Positions 39,796 through 51,320 of a stretch of 64,000 bases of DNA are shown here, piece by piece (position 1 is the first letter of the stretch; every line of letters begins with the position of its first letter). Position numbers and translations under genes: made by a program. The notes under the pieces are model-generated. The model was not told the DNA's origin. It searched no databases and worked only from the letters and a program-made list of their open reading frames with translations. Origin of the DNA: Helicobacteraceae bacterium (GTDB lineage: Bacteria; Campylobacterota; Campylobacteria; Campylobacterales; Sulfurimonadaceae); contig CANMJR010000008.1 of NCBI GenBank assembly GCA_947498025.1, positions 35,795-99,794 of the forward strand, read 5' to 3'.

Positions 39796-40997
39796 AAAAC
39801 TCAATTGTCCCTTATTTAGTAAAGCGATTTTTAAGATTTGACAATGAACAGCCGTTTATATTCTTATCGGCACTTCTTGCATTTTTAGGAATATCGCTGG
39901 GTGTAACCGTACTTTTAATAGCTATGGCACTTATGAATGGCTTTGATAAAGAGTTTAAAAAGAAACTCACTATTATGAACTATCCTCTTACTATTATCCC
40001 TAAATTTTATGGATCCGTTAATGAGGAGTTGCTTACAGATTTAAAAATAAAATTTCCAGAGATCTCCTTTAGTCCCTATGTTCAATCAGCTGTTATGGCA
40101 AGAAGCGGCAGCAAGCTAGAAGGCGGATATTTATTTGGTGTAAATTTTGAAGATGAAGCTAAAGTAAATAGTGTTATAAAAGCGGCTATAAAAAATCCGA
40201 GTGAAATTGATAAATTCGATATATTTGTCGGAAAATCACTTAAAGAGGAGTTTGCTTTAGAGATTGATGATAAGTTGATGTATATCTTTACGCATGTTGA
40301 ACCGGGTGGACTTGCAGTAACGCCGAAGATAAAACGGTTTAATGTTAAAGGTATATTTGATTCAGGGTTATCAGCGTATGATAAAGCGTACAACTATACG
40401 ACTCTTGCATCACTTCAAGCGATTATGCTGATTCCTTCCAACCAGTATGATGGAATACATATATTTTCCAATGATCCACATGCCGATATAGTAAAGATTA
40501 AAGCAGAGTTGCCTGTAAGTGTTACCGTAAAAGGATGGTGGGAAGATAATTTGAATTTTTTTGCAGCCCTTGAACTAGAGAAAGCTTCACTTTTTATAGT
40601 TCTAATGCTTATTATATTAATAGCAGCTATCAATATAATATCTTCTCTTTTGATGACCGTTATGAACAGAAGAGGGGAAATAGCACTGCTTCTATCTCTT
40701 GGAACTACTCCACTTGAAATAAAGAAGGTATTTTTATATTTGGGTATCGTTATCGGCGTGAGCGGCATTTTGGCGGGAATTGTACTTGGTGCGAGCGGCA
40801 TGTGGGTACTAAGTACATTTGATATAGTGTCTCTGCCAAAAGATGTCTATCCAACATCAACACTTCCATTAGATTTAAGTCTCAAAGACTTTATACTTAT
40901 AGTAGCAGGTGCTTTTGCAATTGTCATAATGTCGTCCTACTATCCTGCAAAAAAAGCGAGTGAAGTTGATATTTTAACTGTACTCAGAAATGAATAA
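39792..40997 (+). CDS. LolC/LolE-family lipoprotein-releasing permease
   Basis: A 401-residue FtsX-like ABC permease with four membrane helices: one near residues 22-48 and three in the C-terminal third (about 262-395), with a large periplasmic loop between. The N-terminal [19 protein letters not shown] and the [17 protein letters not shown] block match LolC/LolE. It releases mature lipoproteins from the inner membrane to LolA; many Campylobacterota have one permease gene acting as a homodimer, which fits but is inferred. TTG start inside the secA stop (TTGA). No LolD ATPase is in the window. Confidence 0.8.
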   Translation: MKNSIVPYLVKRFLRFDNEQPFIFLSALLAFLGISLGVTVLLIAMALMNGFDKEFKKKLTIMNYPLTIIPKFYGSVNEELLTDLKIKFPEISFSPYVQSAVMARSGSKLEGGYLFGVNFEDEAKVNSVIKAAIKNPSEIDKFDIFVGKSLKEEFALEIDDKLMYIFTHVEPGGLAVTPKIKRFNVKGIFDSGLSAYDKAYNYTTLASLQAIMLIPSNQYDGIHIFSNDPHADIVKIKAELPVSVTVKGWWEDNLNFFAALELEKASLFIVLMLIILIAAINIISSLLMTVMNRRGEIALLLSLGTTPLEIKKVFLYLGIVIGVSGILAGIVLGASGMWVLSTFDIVSLPKDVYPTSTLPLDLSLKDFILIVAGAFAIVIMSSYYPAKKASEVDILTVLRNE

Positions 40998-41020
40998 ATG
41001 ACCTTAAAAAGCGCGTAAAA

Positions 41021-41212
41021 TACCTTGTAATTCTCAAAAACAGAGTTTTTTCTAAAGAAATATTTTCGCTTCACGAAAAGCGATTCTCTTATTTTGTAGC
41101 TTTAGGGGGTTGTGGGGACATCTGCCCCTGCCACTGCCACTAAAACGGACTTCTAAAGAAACATCGCTTCGCGAGCGATTCTCTTGTTTTGTTCGTTTTA
41201 GTGCGTAACATC
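41021..41212 (-). repeat. Intergenic hairpin repeat, copy 4 (longest, nested)
   Basis: Reverse orientation. After TACCTTGTAATTCTC and an AAAAAC..GTTTTTT hairpin comes module A (41051-41095, with TTTTCG/CGAAAA), then TAGCTTTAGGGGGTTGT, a GGGGACA..TGCCCC arm, and the CACTAAAACG / CGTTTTAGTG palindrome whose loop is occupied by a second module (41151-41190). The last 15 bases of the element, read on the minus strand, encode the end of the AsmA-like gene. Confidence 0.88.
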
Positions 41213-44200
41213 TGTAGAACCGTTATTCTCTTCACTATTTATCAAATTATACGGAAGCAGTAGAACTCTTTTTATAATATTCAAGGGTGCCACAACTATA
41301 TCTTTTGCGACCAGATAGTGAACATCCGGATCATCTAAATTACCTGTAACGCTAAGAGTTGTAGATATTGTGTTTCCATCGAGGAGAATGTAGCCAACAA
41401 GAGGAACTTGCGAAACACTGCTTCCTAGATTTGTCTTTAAATTTAGTAGTAAATCTATGCTGTTACTATTTATATTAGCTGTTCCTCTCCCTAATATATC
41501 AATCTCCTGAGAATCAAGAAAAATATCGCTAATATCAAAACTGTTATCTTTTGCGTGAAAATTCATGTAAGCACGGCTCACATTCAGACCCTTTGAACTA
41601 TATCCAGGGAGTGAAAAAGTGACTAGGGATGGTACAGTGTTTACGAAGGCTAAGATATTACTTAAAATCTTGTAATCCATAACTGTTGTCTCTTTTATAT
41701 AAAACAGACCATCATACTCTTTGAGTGTTCCATCTATTGAAAAGTCAAACGAACCGCCTTTAAACTTTGATAAAGCAAATAAATTATTCATAAAAATATC
41801 GTTAAACTCTTCTCCGTAAATATGCAACTCATCATTTTGGTACTTAATTACCGCGTTTCCTTTGCCATGTTTTAATTGGGCTATGAGTGATTTATTGTGA
41901 TACTGCAGATATATCTTCTCCGATACAACATGTCTATCTTTGCTTATAAAGAGAAATGAATTTGTTGCATCTAAAGTGATGTTTTTACTCTCTGAATCAT
42001 TTATATCAGAGCTATTGGCATCCGAACTATTTGAATCACTTAAAAAATCAATTAAAGAGTTTACATTCACTCCAGCATCTTTGAGTGTGACCCTTATCTC
42101 TTTGTCAATATTGATTTTAAGGGCGCCGTCGTTTATATTGAGTGATGTTTTTTTTGTTTCATTATTGATCTTTCCATCTATTACATACTCTTCAATCGGC
42201 TCATTTCCATCTACAAGCAATTTATATGGATGTTTTATATTTGCCGTAAATTTCATATAAATATCACCAAAATCGTGATGCAAATTGAAATCACCGATTG
42301 TAACATTGTAGTCTTGCAAAATTTTTGAATTTTTGGATAATTGTTCTAGCGAGTTTATGGATAAACTCCATTTTTCACTATTTTGCAAAAAGTTCATGTC
42401 AAATTTTGGAGCAGTTACTTTTAAATTTTCATTGGATTTTGATATATTGATATCTACTTTTTCTTCACTTGAGAAGAGTTCCCCCATCTTTTTATTTTCA
42501 ACTTTTAAATCCTCTAGCCCAACCGAGCCCCTGTTTTGTTTCAAATCATAATCACCGACAAGCTTTGCATGTGCAATATCATCAATATCTGCAAGAGAGG
42601 AGCTTGCATGTATTTTCTCTTCTTTTATATCTATCAGAGCATCTTCAAGTCCGCATGGCAAGCCATTTATCGCAAATTGAATTTTATCCTCTAAGCTAAT
42701 TCTAAGATTTTTATCTTCATAGTCAAGATGAATTGGAGCATTTGAGTGTGATAACTTAATCCCTTTGTATAAAAAGCTAACCAAATCAATCTCCAAATTT
42801 ACTTTATTGGTCTTTAATTCCGAGGTGCCGGATATATAAGCAGAGCCAATATCCTGAGCGATAACCTTCGTGGATGGTATATTGAGTATGAGTTTTTCTA
42901 AACTAAATGGAATATTTAATCTATCTATATGAATCAGCTTCTCTTGATAATGCCATGAAGAGTTCGTAATCTCTATATTGTCCTGCTGCGGGGCTATAGA
43001 GTATATAACATTTAGAGGCATTTTATTATTCAATGAAATGTTAAAATCTTTAAAATTTACATCTTTTACATCAAAATATATTTTGCCTTCACCTTTTTGT
43101 GCATCATACTTTACATTGACATTTGTACTTGCTATATCTTTGTAATTGGCAAGCATGCTTTCTATTAAAACATCGTAATTATCTAACAAAATATGGGCAT
43201 CTAATACATCTATTTTAAGTCCTAAATAGTCAAAATTTGCTTTTTTTGTAAAAAAATCACCCTTTGCTTGCACTTCAATATCACGCAGACCAACCGTCAG
43301 TTTCAAATTGCTTCTTGTTATTCCGCTATTTTGCAAAAAAGGAATTTTTATCTTATAGCTGTTAAGAATATTGAGTATCTCTTTGTCGAGCTTTGCATCG
43401 AAGAGTAGATAAAGAGTTAGTAACTCCTCTTTTTGTGTAAAATCTATGTTTAACCAGCTTTTATCTAAAAAATAACCATATGAGTAGGCTTGGTTAGGGT
43501 GGATGTTCAATACTCCGTCTTTAAATTCTAACTCTGTTGTTTTGCTATGAATTGCATCAAGTTTTGGGTTATAAGTATAGGATAAATTATGCCCGACAGC
43601 GGATACATAAATATTTTTATATGCCTCCTTGATGTTGTTAAAATCAAGCCATCCACGAGCAGAATCAATGGTTAAGTGAGACATCTTTATAGCCTCATAA
43701 GCCCAATATTTAACATCTTTATGTAGGTTTAGTAATTTCATTGTGTAGTTAATATCGTTAATATTTTTAAGAGAATTGACTTTATATAGAAGTCTATCTC
43801 TATTTGCGAAAGAGAGCAGGTTTAAAGAGATATCGTTATTAATATTTATATTTAATGATGTGACTAATTCTAGGTTACTGCTATCTATTATGATATTTCC
43901 AAGAACCTCTATTTTTCTTTTAAAGTCTTTAAACTCATCTATTTGTATATTAAATAAACCTGACTCAAAATAGAGTGAAGTTTTGAGTGAAAAATCAGGT
44001 GAGGAGGCAACTAAAAATCCATTCTCTCCATATTTATAATTAAATGCGCCGGAGATATCATTGAATGCTATCTTATTTATAACCACACGCTCAAACCAGT
44101 GGTTAAAAATAGATAATTCTTTAAATAATTTATTTATTTTTTCAATGTCTGTTTCACTCTTATCACTCTTTGTTTTATGAACTATAATAGTCTCTTCGAT

Positions 44201-44395
44201 AGAAACATTTAATTTTTCATTCCACTTGATGTATAATTGCTTGATTTTAATATTTGCAAGTGAGATGTTTTCTACATGGATTCCATTTTGCAAAACAAAA
44301 AAAAGCATGGAAAACAGTAAAAATATGAAAGATAAAAAGCTGACAATAATAAAATATATATTCGAAATCGCACTGATAATTGTTTTGTCGTTCAT
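41198..44395 (-). CDS. AsmA-like/DUF3971 large envelope protein
   Basis: A 1065-residue protein with one N-terminal membrane helix (about residues 10-33) and a very long, beta-rich periplasmic part, the plan of the YhdP/TamB/AsmA group of phospholipid-transport bridge proteins. The AsmA_2-like C-terminal region includes FSLPGYSSKGLNVSRAYM and the LNLKTNLGSSVSQVPLVGY block near residues 975-1000. It probably spans the periplasm and moves lipid to the outer membrane; this is family inference. Its last residues DVTH plus stop are encoded by repeat copy 4. Its first about 70 bases are antisense to mltG. A weak AGGT ribosome site precedes the ATG at 44395. Confidence 0.75.
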   Translation of the reverse strand: MNDKTIISAISNIYFIIVSFLSFIFLLFSMLFFVLQNGIHVENISLANIKIKQLYIKWNEKLNVSIEETIIVHKTKSDKSETDIEKINKLFKELSIFNHWFERVVINKIAFNDISGAFNYKYGENGFLVASSPDFSLKTSLYFESGLFNIQIDEFKDFKRKIEVLGNIIIDSSNLELVTSLNININNDISLNLLSFANRDRLLYKVNSLKNINDINYTMKLLNLHKDVKYWAYEAIKMSHLTIDSARGWLDFNNIKEAYKNIYVSAVGHNLSYTYNPKLDAIHSKTTELEFKDGVLNIHPNQAYSYGYFLDKSWLNIDFTQKEELLTLYLLFDAKLDKEILNILNSYKIKIPFLQNSGITRSNLKLTVGLRDIEVQAKGDFFTKKANFDYLGLKIDVLDAHILLDNYDVLIESMLANYKDIASTNVNVKYDAQKGEGKIYFDVKDVNFKDFNISLNNKMPLNVIYSIAPQQDNIEITNSSWHYQEKLIHIDRLNIPFSLEKLILNIPSTKVIAQDIGSAYISGTSELKTNKVNLEIDLVSFLYKGIKLSHSNAPIHLDYEDKNLRISLEDKIQFAINGLPCGLEDALIDIKEEKIHASSSLADIDDIAHAKLVGDYDLKQNRGSVGLEDLKVENKKMGELFSSEEKVDINISKSNENLKVTAPKFDMNFLQNSEKWSLSINSLEQLSKNSKILQDYNVTIGDFNLHHDFGDIYMKFTANIKHPYKLLVDGNEPIEEYVIDGKINNETKKTSLNINDGALKINIDKEIRVTLKDAGVNVNSLIDFLSDSNSSDANSSDINDSESKNITLDATNSFLFISKDRHVVSEKIYLQYHNKSLIAQLKHGKGNAVIKYQNDELHIYGEEFNDIFMNNLFALSKFKGGSFDFSIDGTLKEYDGLFYIKETTVMDYKILSNILAFVNTVPSLVTFSLPGYSSKGLNVSRAYMNFHAKDNSFDISDIFLDSQEIDILGRGTANINSNSIDLLLNLKTNLGSSVSQVPLVGYILLDGNTISTTLSVTGNLDDPDVHYLVAKDIVVAPLNIIKRVLLLPYNLINSEENNGSTDVTH

Positions 44396-45269
44396 GTATT
44401 ACCTAAATAAGCCTATAAATACCTCCAAAGTTATATATATACCTAAAGGTTCAATTAACGAAATTATAACACAATTGCGTAGCGAAAATTATAATGTATG
44501 CAAACTCGACTCCCTGCTTTTGAGGATATTAGGTTCTCCTCAGAGCGGTTGGATAGATATTTCTCAAACAAAAATTACAAAGGGTGATTTTTTATATAAA
44601 TTGGTAACCGCCAAAGCAGCACTTCAAGAGATTACTCTCATTCCGGGCGAAACAACTTATATATTTTTGAATCAACTCTCAGTTAATCTACAACTCAATA
44701 GAGAAAAATTACAAAGTGAATATGACATGTATGCTTCTCAGAAAGAGGGTGTTTTTGTTCCAAATACATATAAGATGCCAATTGGAATTACAGAGAAAGA
44801 ACTTATTAAAATACTCTTAGAAGTTTCATTAAGTCAAATGAAAGAGTTCTCTACAAAACTTTTTGGAAGTTACAATGAAATAAAATGGTTTCATTATGTA
44901 GCAATTGCTTCTGTAATTCAAAAAGAAGCAGCCAATATAGAGGAGATGCCATTGGTCAGTTCCGTGATTTACAATAGAATCAGCAAAGGAATGAAGTTAC
45001 AGATGGATGGAACCCTTAATTATGGAGCATTTTCACATGTCAAAATTACACCGGAACGAATAAGAGAAGATGAGTCACTTTATAATACATATAAATATGC
45101 AGGTGTTCCGCCTACTGCGGTTTGCAATGTTAGTTTTGACGCTATAAAAGGAGCTGTATTTCCCGCAAAAAGTGACTATCTCTATTTTATGAAATCAAAG
45201 AGCGGAACCCATGATTTCACATGTAACTATTCTACACATTTAAGCAATATAAAGGGTGCTACTAAATGA
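44325..45269 (+). CDS. mltG: Endolytic murein transglycosylase MltG
   Basis: A protein of about 314 residues (YceG-like) that cuts nascent glycan strands at the inner membrane and ends peptidoglycan polymerisation. One N-terminal helix (YIFEIALIIVLSFMYYL), a LysM-like stretch (IYIPKGSINEIITQLRS), and the catalytic YceG block with the essential Glu in VIQKEAANIEEMP, then the MKLQMDGTLNYG block. Starts at 44307 or 44325 are both possible; no good ribosome site precedes either. With either start the gene overlaps the 5' end of the divergent AsmA-like gene by 71-89 bases. Confidence 0.85.
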   Translation: MKDKKLTIIKYIFEIALIIVLSFMYYLNKPINTSKVIYIPKGSINEIITQLRSENYNVCKLDSLLLRILGSPQSGWIDISQTKITKGDFLYKLVTAKAALQEITLIPGETTYIFLNQLSVNLQLNREKLQSEYDMYASQKEGVFVPNTYKMPIGITEKELIKILLEVSLSQMKEFSTKLFGSYNEIKWFHYVAIASVIQKEAANIEEMPLVSSVIYNRISKGMKLQMDGTLNYGAFSHVKITPERIREDESLYNTYKYAGVPPTAVCNVSFDAIKGAVFPAKSDYLYFMKSKSGTHDFTCNYSTHLSNIKGATK

Positions 45270-45408
45270 AACAAAATAAAAATATAGCTTGATGTTTACA
45301 TCAGCTTACTAAAGATTTATCCATCTTAGTGTTATTATGACCGAGTAAATTTTCATGCAATTGAAATAGGCTTGAAAATAAAAATATCAACCTTAAAGAG
45401 GATACAAG

Positions 45409-47607
45409 ATGTCAAAAATTATTTGGTCTAAAATTGATGAAGCACCGGCTTTAGCAACATATTCACTTCTCCCGATTGTGAATGCTTTCACGCAAGCAGC
45501 AGGTGTAGAAGTTGAAACTAGAGATATCTCTTTAGCAGGCAGAGTTATTGCAACTTTCCCAGAATTTTTAACAGACGATCAAAAAATCGCAGACGAATTG
45601 GCTTACTTAGGTGAAGTTGTGCAGCAACCGGATGGTAATATTATTAAATTACCAAACATTTCTGCTTCAGTTCCACAACTTAAAGAGTGTATCGCTGAGC
45701 TACAAGCTCAAGGGTATAAATTACCGGATTTTCCGGAAGCTCCAAAAAACTCTGAAGAAGAGGCAATCAAAGAGAAATACTCTACATGTTTGGGTTCTGC
45801 TGTTAACCCGGTACTTCGTGAAGGTAACTCAGACAGAAGAGCAGCTCTTGCTGTTAAAAACTTCGCTAAAAAAAATCCACATAAATTAAGAGCATTTTCT
45901 GAAAATTCTAAAACTTATGTTTCTCACATGGATAGCGGCGACTTCTATGCAAATGAGAAATCTGTTATTAAAAAAGGTGACGGCAAAGTAAGAATTGAAC
46001 TTAACGGTACACTTCTTAAAGAAATTAATGCTGTTGACAAAGAAGTTTTGGACGGCACATTTTTGTCTAAAAAAGCTTTAAGAACTTTCTTGGCGCATAC
46101 AATAGAAGAAGCGAAAGCAAAAGATGTTTTATGGTCCATTCACCTCAAAGCAACTATGATGAAAGTCTCTGACCCGATTATGTTCGGTCATGCCGTAGAA
46201 GTATTCTTTAAAGATGTTTTCGCAAAATATGCAACAGATTTTAAAGAGATTGGATTTAATTCTAATTTAGGTCTTGGTGATTTATATAAGAAATTAGAAA
46301 AACTTCCTGCCGATAAAAAAGCTGAAATTGAAAAAGCCATCATGGACACTTATGCTACGCAGCCAAATATAGCCATGGTTGATTCAGACAAAGGTATTAC
46401 AAATTTACATGCTTCTAATGATGTAATTATTGATGCTTCTATGCCGGTTGTGGTACGTGATGGCGGTAAAATGTGGAATGCTAAAGGTGAAGTTCAAGAG
46501 TGTGTTTCTGTAATTCCGGATAGATGTTACGCAACTATGTATAAAGAGTGTGTGGATGATTGTGTTAAAAACGGTCAGTTTGATGTTACAACTATGGGTT
46601 CTGTATCCAATGTTGGTCTTATGGCACAAAAAGCTGAAGAGTACGGTTCTCACCCTACAACTTTTGAAATAGCAGAAGATGGTGTTGTTAAAGTTCTTGA
46701 TACAGATGGTGCAACGCTGATGGAATTTAATGTTGAAGCGGGTGATATCTGGAGAATGTCTCGATGTAAAGATATTCCTATTAAAGACTGGGTGAGGTTA
46801 GCGGTAGAGCGTGCAAGATTAACAGGTGAACCAGCAGTTTTCTGGTTAGATGAAAACCGTGCGCATGATGCAAACATGATTAAAAAAGTAAATGAATATC
46901 TTAAAGATTTCGATACTTCTGGCTTAACTATTGAAATCTTAGCTCCTGAAAAAGCTATGGCATATAGTCTTAAATTAATAAGAAAAGGTCAAAATGCTAT
47001 TTCTGTAACAGGAAATGTTTTAAGAGATTATTTAACTGACCTTTTCCCAATTTTAGAGCTTGGAACATCTGCAAAAATGCTTTCAATTGTTCCTCTTCTT
47101 GCCGGTGGCGGTCTATTTGAAACGGGTGCCGGCGGTTCTGCTCCTAAGCATGTTGACCAATTCTTAACTGAGGGTCACCTAAGATGGGATTCCCTTGGCG
47201 AGTTCTTGGCACTAGCAGAGTCTTTAAGATTTATCGCTCAAAAAAATAAATCTAAAGATCTTGAAGTTGTAACTGCTGCACTTGACGAAGCAAATAACGC
47301 GTACCTTGACAACAATAAAGAGCCGTCAAGAAAAGCCGGTGAACCGGACAACAAAGCTTCTCACTTCTTTTTAGCTCAATTTTGGGCGGATGCTCTTGCC
47401 ACTCAAACTGAGAGTTCTACATTGGCTGCTAAGTTTGCTCCGGTGGCAAAAGCTTTAAAAGAGAATGAAGCTAAAATTATTGAAGAGTTACTTTCTATAG
47501 AAGGTAAAGCTCAAGATATCGGTGGATATTACCATCCAAATGATGCAAAAGCGGAAGCAGCAATGAGACCATCTGCTACTTTAAACGCTATTATCGACTC
47601 TATATAA
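45409..47607 (+). CDS. icd: Isocitrate dehydrogenase (NADP+), monomeric type
   Basis: A 732-residue monomeric IDH, which interconverts isocitrate and 2-oxoglutarate plus CO2 with NADP(H). The block [20 protein letters not shown], the substrate loop [13 protein letters not shown] (about residues 132-144), the [19 protein letters not shown] block and [19 protein letters not shown] are diagnostic of this class. In autotrophic Campylobacterota this enzyme works in the carboxylating direction in the reductive TCA cycle. GAGG lies before the start. A strong terminator follows, so it is probably expressed separately from mdh. Confidence 0.96.
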   Translation: MSKIIWSKIDEAPALATYSLLPIVNAFTQAAGVEVETRDISLAGRVIATFPEFLTDDQKIADELAYLGEVVQQPDGNIIKLPNISASVPQLKECIAELQAQGYKLPDFPEAPKNSEEEAIKEKYSTCLGSAVNPVLREGNSDRRAALAVKNFAKKNPHKLRAFSENSKTYVSHMDSGDFYANEKSVIKKGDGKVRIELNGTLLKEINAVDKEVLDGTFLSKKALRTFLAHTIEEAKAKDVLWSIHLKATMMKVSDPIMFGHAVEVFFKDVFAKYATDFKEIGFNSNLGLGDLYKKLEKLPADKKAEIEKAIMDTYATQPNIAMVDSDKGITNLHASNDVIIDASMPVVVRDGGKMWNAKGEVQECVSVIPDRCYATMYKECVDDCVKNGQFDVTTMGSVSNVGLMAQKAEEYGSHPTTFEIAEDGVVKVLDTDGATLMEFNVEAGDIWRMSRCKDIPIKDWVRLAVERARLTGEPAVFWLDENRAHDANMIKKVNEYLKDFDTSGLTIEILAPEKAMAYSLKLIRKGQNAISVTGNVLRDYLTDLFPILELGTSAKMLSIVPLLAGGGLFETGAGGSAPKHVDQFLTEGHLRWDSLGEFLALAESLRFIAQKNKSKDLEVVTAALDEANNAYLDNNKEPSRKAGEPDNKASHFFLAQFWADALATQTESSTLAAKFAPVAKALKENEAKIIEELLSIEGKAQDIGGYYHPNDAKAEAAMRPSATLNAIIDSI

Positions 47608-47614
47608 TTCAAAT

Positions 47615-47648
47615 AATGAGAGGAAAAATTCCTCTCATTTCTTTTTTT
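47615..47648 (+). terminator. Intrinsic terminator after idh
   Basis: Perfect 11-bp stem AATGAGAGGAA / TTCCTCTCATT with a three-base loop, followed by TCTTTTTTT. Among the clearest terminators in the window. Confidence 0.9.
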
Positions 47649-47721
47649 ATATGAAACTAAGCTGTAGTTTTATATAAAAGGCGAAAGTCTTTATTGTGAT
47701 ATTTTATATCAAGGGGTATAT

Positions 47722-48678
47722 ATGAAGCAAGGAAAAAGAGTAGGTATTGTAGGCGCTGGAAATGTTGGGGCAACAATAGCTTACTCGTTGGCGATGCTTG
47801 GTTCTTGCCATGAAATTATTCTTCGTGACAATAAAATAGATGTTGCTCGCGGAAAGGCACTTGACATGTCTCAAGCTGCTTCAGCCGTCAGAAGTCACAC
47901 GGTTGTAAAAGTTGCAGAGTCTATGGAAGAACTGGTTAATTGCGATGTAGTAGTCGTAACGGCTGGAAGTCCTAGACTTCCTGGTATGAGCCGTGATGAT
48001 TTACTTATGATAAATGCAAACATAACAAAAGAGGTAATAGTCGGCATCGCTAAATATTCTCCCGATGCAATCATTATTATGGTTTCAAATCCATTAGATG
48101 CTATGACTTATGTAGCACTCAAAGAGAGCGGTTTTGATCGAAGCCGCGTAATTGGCATGGCAGGTATTTTAGATAGTTCAAGAATGGCCGCATTTATTCA
48201 AGAAAAACTTGGATACGGCGGCGGTCAAATCCGTGCTTCGGTTATGGGCGGGCATGGAGATGATATGGTTCCTCTTCCACGATACTCTACAGTTGCGGGT
48301 GTTCCTCTTACGGATGTTCTTAGCGATAGTGAAATTGCTGAGATAGTGGACAGAACGCGTCATGGCGGAGCAGAGATTGTAGGTCATTTAAAAACTGGTT
48401 CAGCCTATTATGCTCCGGCAAAATCAACGGCAATCATGGTAGAAGCGATTTTGAAAGATACAAAACAGATTCACCCATGTGCTGTTTATTTAGAGGGCGA
48501 ATATGGTTTTAGCGGTGTAGTCTCCGGTGTTCCTGTGATGCTTGGAGCAAACGGGGCAGAAAAAATAATTGAAATCACTCTCAATGCTGCGGAACAAGAG
48601 ATGTTTAAGAGCTCATGTGCCTCCGTAGAGGCATTAATTCAAACGCTCAATAAAAATAATTTTTTTGAAGGAAAATAG
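47722..48678 (+). CDS. mdh: Malate dehydrogenase
   Basis: A 318-residue LDH-like malate dehydrogenase. NAD site [14 protein letters not shown] (about residues 11-24), substrate-binding arginines in [13 protein letters not shown], and the catalytic His in GGHGDDMVP (about residues 174-182). The Arg at the substrate-specificity loop and the autotrophic context favour malate over lactate. It starts a run mdh-fumC-sucC-sucD with no gap to fumC. Confidence 0.88.
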   Translation: MKQGKRVGIVGAGNVGATIAYSLAMLGSCHEIILRDNKIDVARGKALDMSQAASAVRSHTVVKVAESMEELVNCDVVVVTAGSPRLPGMSRDDLLMINANITKEVIVGIAKYSPDAIIIMVSNPLDAMTYVALKESGFDRSRVIGMAGILDSSRMAAFIQEKLGYGGGQIRASVMGGHGDDMVPLPRYSTVAGVPLTDVLSDSEIAEIVDRTRHGGAEIVGHLKTGSAYYAPAKSTAIMVEAILKDTKQIHPCAVYLEGEYGFSGVVSGVPVMLGANGAEKIIEITLNAAEQEMFKSSCASVEALIQTLNKNNFFEGK

Positions 48679-50070
48679 ATGAAGACAAGAATTGAAAAAG
48701 ATACAATGGGTCCTATTAATGTACCGAACGATGCCTACTGGGCTGCTCAAACTCAGCGCTCAATTGAGAATTTTGCTATCGGCGAAGAGACTATGCCGTA
48801 TGAAATTACAAGAGCTTTCTCTTTTCTAAAAAAAGCAGTTGCACTTGTAAATATGGATCTTGGAAAACTGGATGCTAAAAAAGCAGAAGCGATTGCGCAG
48901 GCTGCCGATGATATGCTCTCCGGTAAACTTGATGGGAACTATCCGTTAGTTGTATGGCAAACAGGCTCAGGTACGCAGTCAAATATGAATAACAATGAAG
49001 TGCTTGCAAACCGTGCAACAGAGATTTTAGGCGGAGATTTCAGAGTTGAGAAATTAGTTCACCCTAACGATGATGTAAACAAATCACAATCTTCAAACGA
49101 TACCTATCCGACAGCTCTCCATGTAGCGGCTGTAATCGCTGTTGAGACGCGTGTACTTCCTGCAATCGCAAAACTTAAAGCTACTTTAACAGAAAAATCA
49201 GCAAAATTTGAATCAATTGTTAAAATTGGGCGCACGCACTTGCAAGATGCAACACCGATTACTCTGGGTCAAGAGATTAGCGGTTGGGTAGAAATGCTTA
49301 ATAAATGCGAAAAAATGGCAAAAGATTCTTTAGAGCCAGTTCGAGAGTTGGCACTTGGCGGTACCGCTGTTGGAACAGGTTTGAATGCTCACCCGGAACT
49401 TGGAGAGAGAGTAGCTAAGAAATTATCAGAGTTAACGGGTCACAACTTTATAACTGCTCCGAATAAATTTCATGCACTCACAAGTCATGACGCTTTAGTT
49501 TACTCACATGGCGCACTCAAAGCTCTTGCAGCTGATATGATGAAAATTGCGAATGATGTAAGATGGTTGGCAAGCGGACCGAGATGTGGAATAGGCGAAA
49601 TAGAGATTCCTGAAAATGAACCGGGTTCATCTATTATGCCTGGAAAAGTAAATCCTACACAGGCAGAAGCTGTAACTATGGTTACATGTCAAGTGTTTGG
49701 AAATGATGTAGCTATTTCTATGGGTGCTTCACAAGGAAATTTCCAACTCAATGTTTTCAAGCCGGTAATCGCATACAACTTTTTACAGTCATGCAGACTT
49801 TTGGCAGATTCGATTGTCTCTTTCAATGACCATTGTGCTGTTGGAATTGAGCCGGTTGTCGATAAAATAGATCATTATCTACACAACTCATTAATGCTTG
49901 TTACTGCATTAAATCCATATATTGGTTACGATAATGCAGCTAAAATAGCTAAAACTGCACATGCTAATAAATCTACACTCAAGGCAACTGCAATTGAGCT
50001 TGGTTTATTGACTGCAGAAGAGTTTGATAAATATGTTATCCCAGAAGATATGATTGCGCCCAAGGCCTAA
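48679..50070 (+). CDS. fumC: Fumarate hydratase, class II
   Basis: A 463-residue oxygen-stable fumarase that hydrates fumarate to malate. The signature [16 protein letters not shown] is at about residues 317-332, with [22 protein letters not shown] [10 protein letters not shown] near 95-104 and the [11 protein letters not shown] block near 138-148. Length normal. Its ATG follows the mdh stop with no spacer, using GAAGGA at the mdh end as ribosome site. Confidence 0.93.
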   Translation: MKTRIEKDTMGPINVPNDAYWAAQTQRSIENFAIGEETMPYEITRAFSFLKKAVALVNMDLGKLDAKKAEAIAQAADDMLSGKLDGNYPLVVWQTGSGTQSNMNNNEVLANRATEILGGDFRVEKLVHPNDDVNKSQSSNDTYPTALHVAAVIAVETRVLPAIAKLKATLTEKSAKFESIVKIGRTHLQDATPITLGQEISGWVEMLNKCEKMAKDSLEPVRELALGGTAVGTGLNAHPELGERVAKKLSELTGHNFITAPNKFHALTSHDALVYSHGALKALAADMMKIANDVRWLASGPRCGIGEIEIPENEPGSSIMPGKVNPTQAEAVTMVTCQVFGNDVAISMGASQGNFQLNVFKPVIAYNFLQSCRLLADSIVSFNDHCAVGIEPVVDKIDHYLHNSLMLVTALNPYIGYDNAAKIAKTAHANKSTLKATAIELGLLTAEEFDKYVIPEDMIAPKA

Positions 50071-50143
50071 AGGCCAGTGCAAGCGTAAAACTAAATTTTA
50101 CGTCGTAAAAAGCGTAATATCCATTTTAAAATAAGGAGAATTA

Positions 50144-51316
50144 ATGAATATACATGAGTATCAGGCAAAACAGATCTTTGCAAAATATGGTGTACCGACA
50201 CCAAGAGGTATTATTGCTAATACACCCGAAGAGGCTGTTGCGAATGCACAGGAGTTAGGCGGAAAAATTTGGGTTGTTAAAGCACAGATTCATGCAGGCG
50301 GAAGAGGTCTTGGAGGCGGTGTTAAACTGGCTCGTTCAATGGATGAAGTGAAACAACTCGCTTCTGAAATTTTAGGTATGACTTTGGTTACTCACCAAAC
50401 AGGACCTGAAGGTAAACTTGTACAAAAAGTATATATAGAAGAAGGCGCTGATATTGTTGATGAACTTTACTTAGGTGTAGTTCTTGACCGTGCTAAAGAG
50501 ATGCCTGTAATTATGGCCTCTACCGAGGGTGGAATGGACATTGAAACAGTTGCTCACAACACACCCGAAAAAATCATAAAAATTGCTGTTGACCCGTCTA
50601 TCGGTTTTCAAGGCTTTCATGGGAGAGAGTTAGTTTTTGGTCTTGGAATTACAGACCCGCAAGAGCAGAATAAACTTATCAAGTTTGCAAAAGCTCTCTA
50701 TACACTTTATATGGAAAATGATGCAGAGATGATTGAGATTAACCCTTTAATCAAGACTGGTGCCGGTGACTTTATGGCACTTGACGGAAAGATGGGATTT
50801 GATGATTCAGCACTAGGACGACATCCTGAAATTGCAGCGATGCGTGATATTTCTGAAGAGGATGCGGATGAGAGAGAAGCGAGTCAGTATGGATTATCAT
50901 ACATCAGTTTAGATGGTGAAATTGGCTGTATGGTAAACGGTGCAGGTCTTGCGATGGGTACTATGGATACGATTAATTACATGGGCGGAACTCCTGCAAA
51001 CTTTTTGGATGTCGGCGGTAGTGCAAATGCTCAAACAGTTGCAAAAGGTTTTGAGATTATTCTTAAAAACCCTAAAGTAAAAGCGATTTTTGTAAATATC
51101 TTTGGTGGTATTGTGAGATGTGACCGCATTGCAAATGGTATTTTAGAAGCTACAAAACTTGTGGATGTTCATGTTCCTGTAATCGTTCGTCTTGATGGTA
51201 CAAACGCTCCAGAGGCAGCAGAAATTCTTAGAAATGCAAACATTCCAAATGTAATTGCAGCAACAGATTTAGCAGATGGTGCAGCAAAAGCAGTTCGTGC
51301 TGCAAAGGGAGAATAA
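50144..51316 (+). CDS. sucC: Succinyl-CoA ligase (ADP-forming) beta subunit
   Basis: A 390-residue ATP-grasp subunit. [18 protein letters not shown] at the start, the [12 protein letters not shown] grasp loop (about residues 49-60), and the C-terminal [15 protein letters not shown] power helix/CoA side block. AAGGAG lies before the ATG. Between fumC and sucC the 73-base spacer carries a short CGTAAAA/TTTTACG hairpin, possibly an mRNA-processing site. With SucD it links succinate and succinyl-CoA in either direction of the cycle. Confidence 0.94.
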   Translation: MNIHEYQAKQIFAKYGVPTPRGIIANTPEEAVANAQELGGKIWVVKAQIHAGGRGLGGGVKLARSMDEVKQLASEILGMTLVTHQTGPEGKLVQKVYIEEGADIVDELYLGVVLDRAKEMPVIMASTEGGMDIETVAHNTPEKIIKIAVDPSIGFQGFHGRELVFGLGITDPQEQNKLIKFAKALYTLYMENDAEMIEINPLIKTGAGDFMALDGKMGFDDSALGRHPEIAAMRDISEEDADEREASQYGLSYISLDGEIGCMVNGAGLAMGTMDTINYMGGTPANFLDVGGSANAQTVAKGFEIILKNPKVKAIFVNIFGGIVRCDRIANGILEATKLVDVHVPVIVRLDGTNAPEAAEILRNANIPNVIAATDLADGAAKAVRAAKGE

Positions 51317-51320
51317 TTAT

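Noticed and set aside
45285..45310. TGATG-TTTA-CATCA hairpin after mltG as a terminator
   Set aside because: The stem is five pairs with no T-run, so I do not list it as a terminator.
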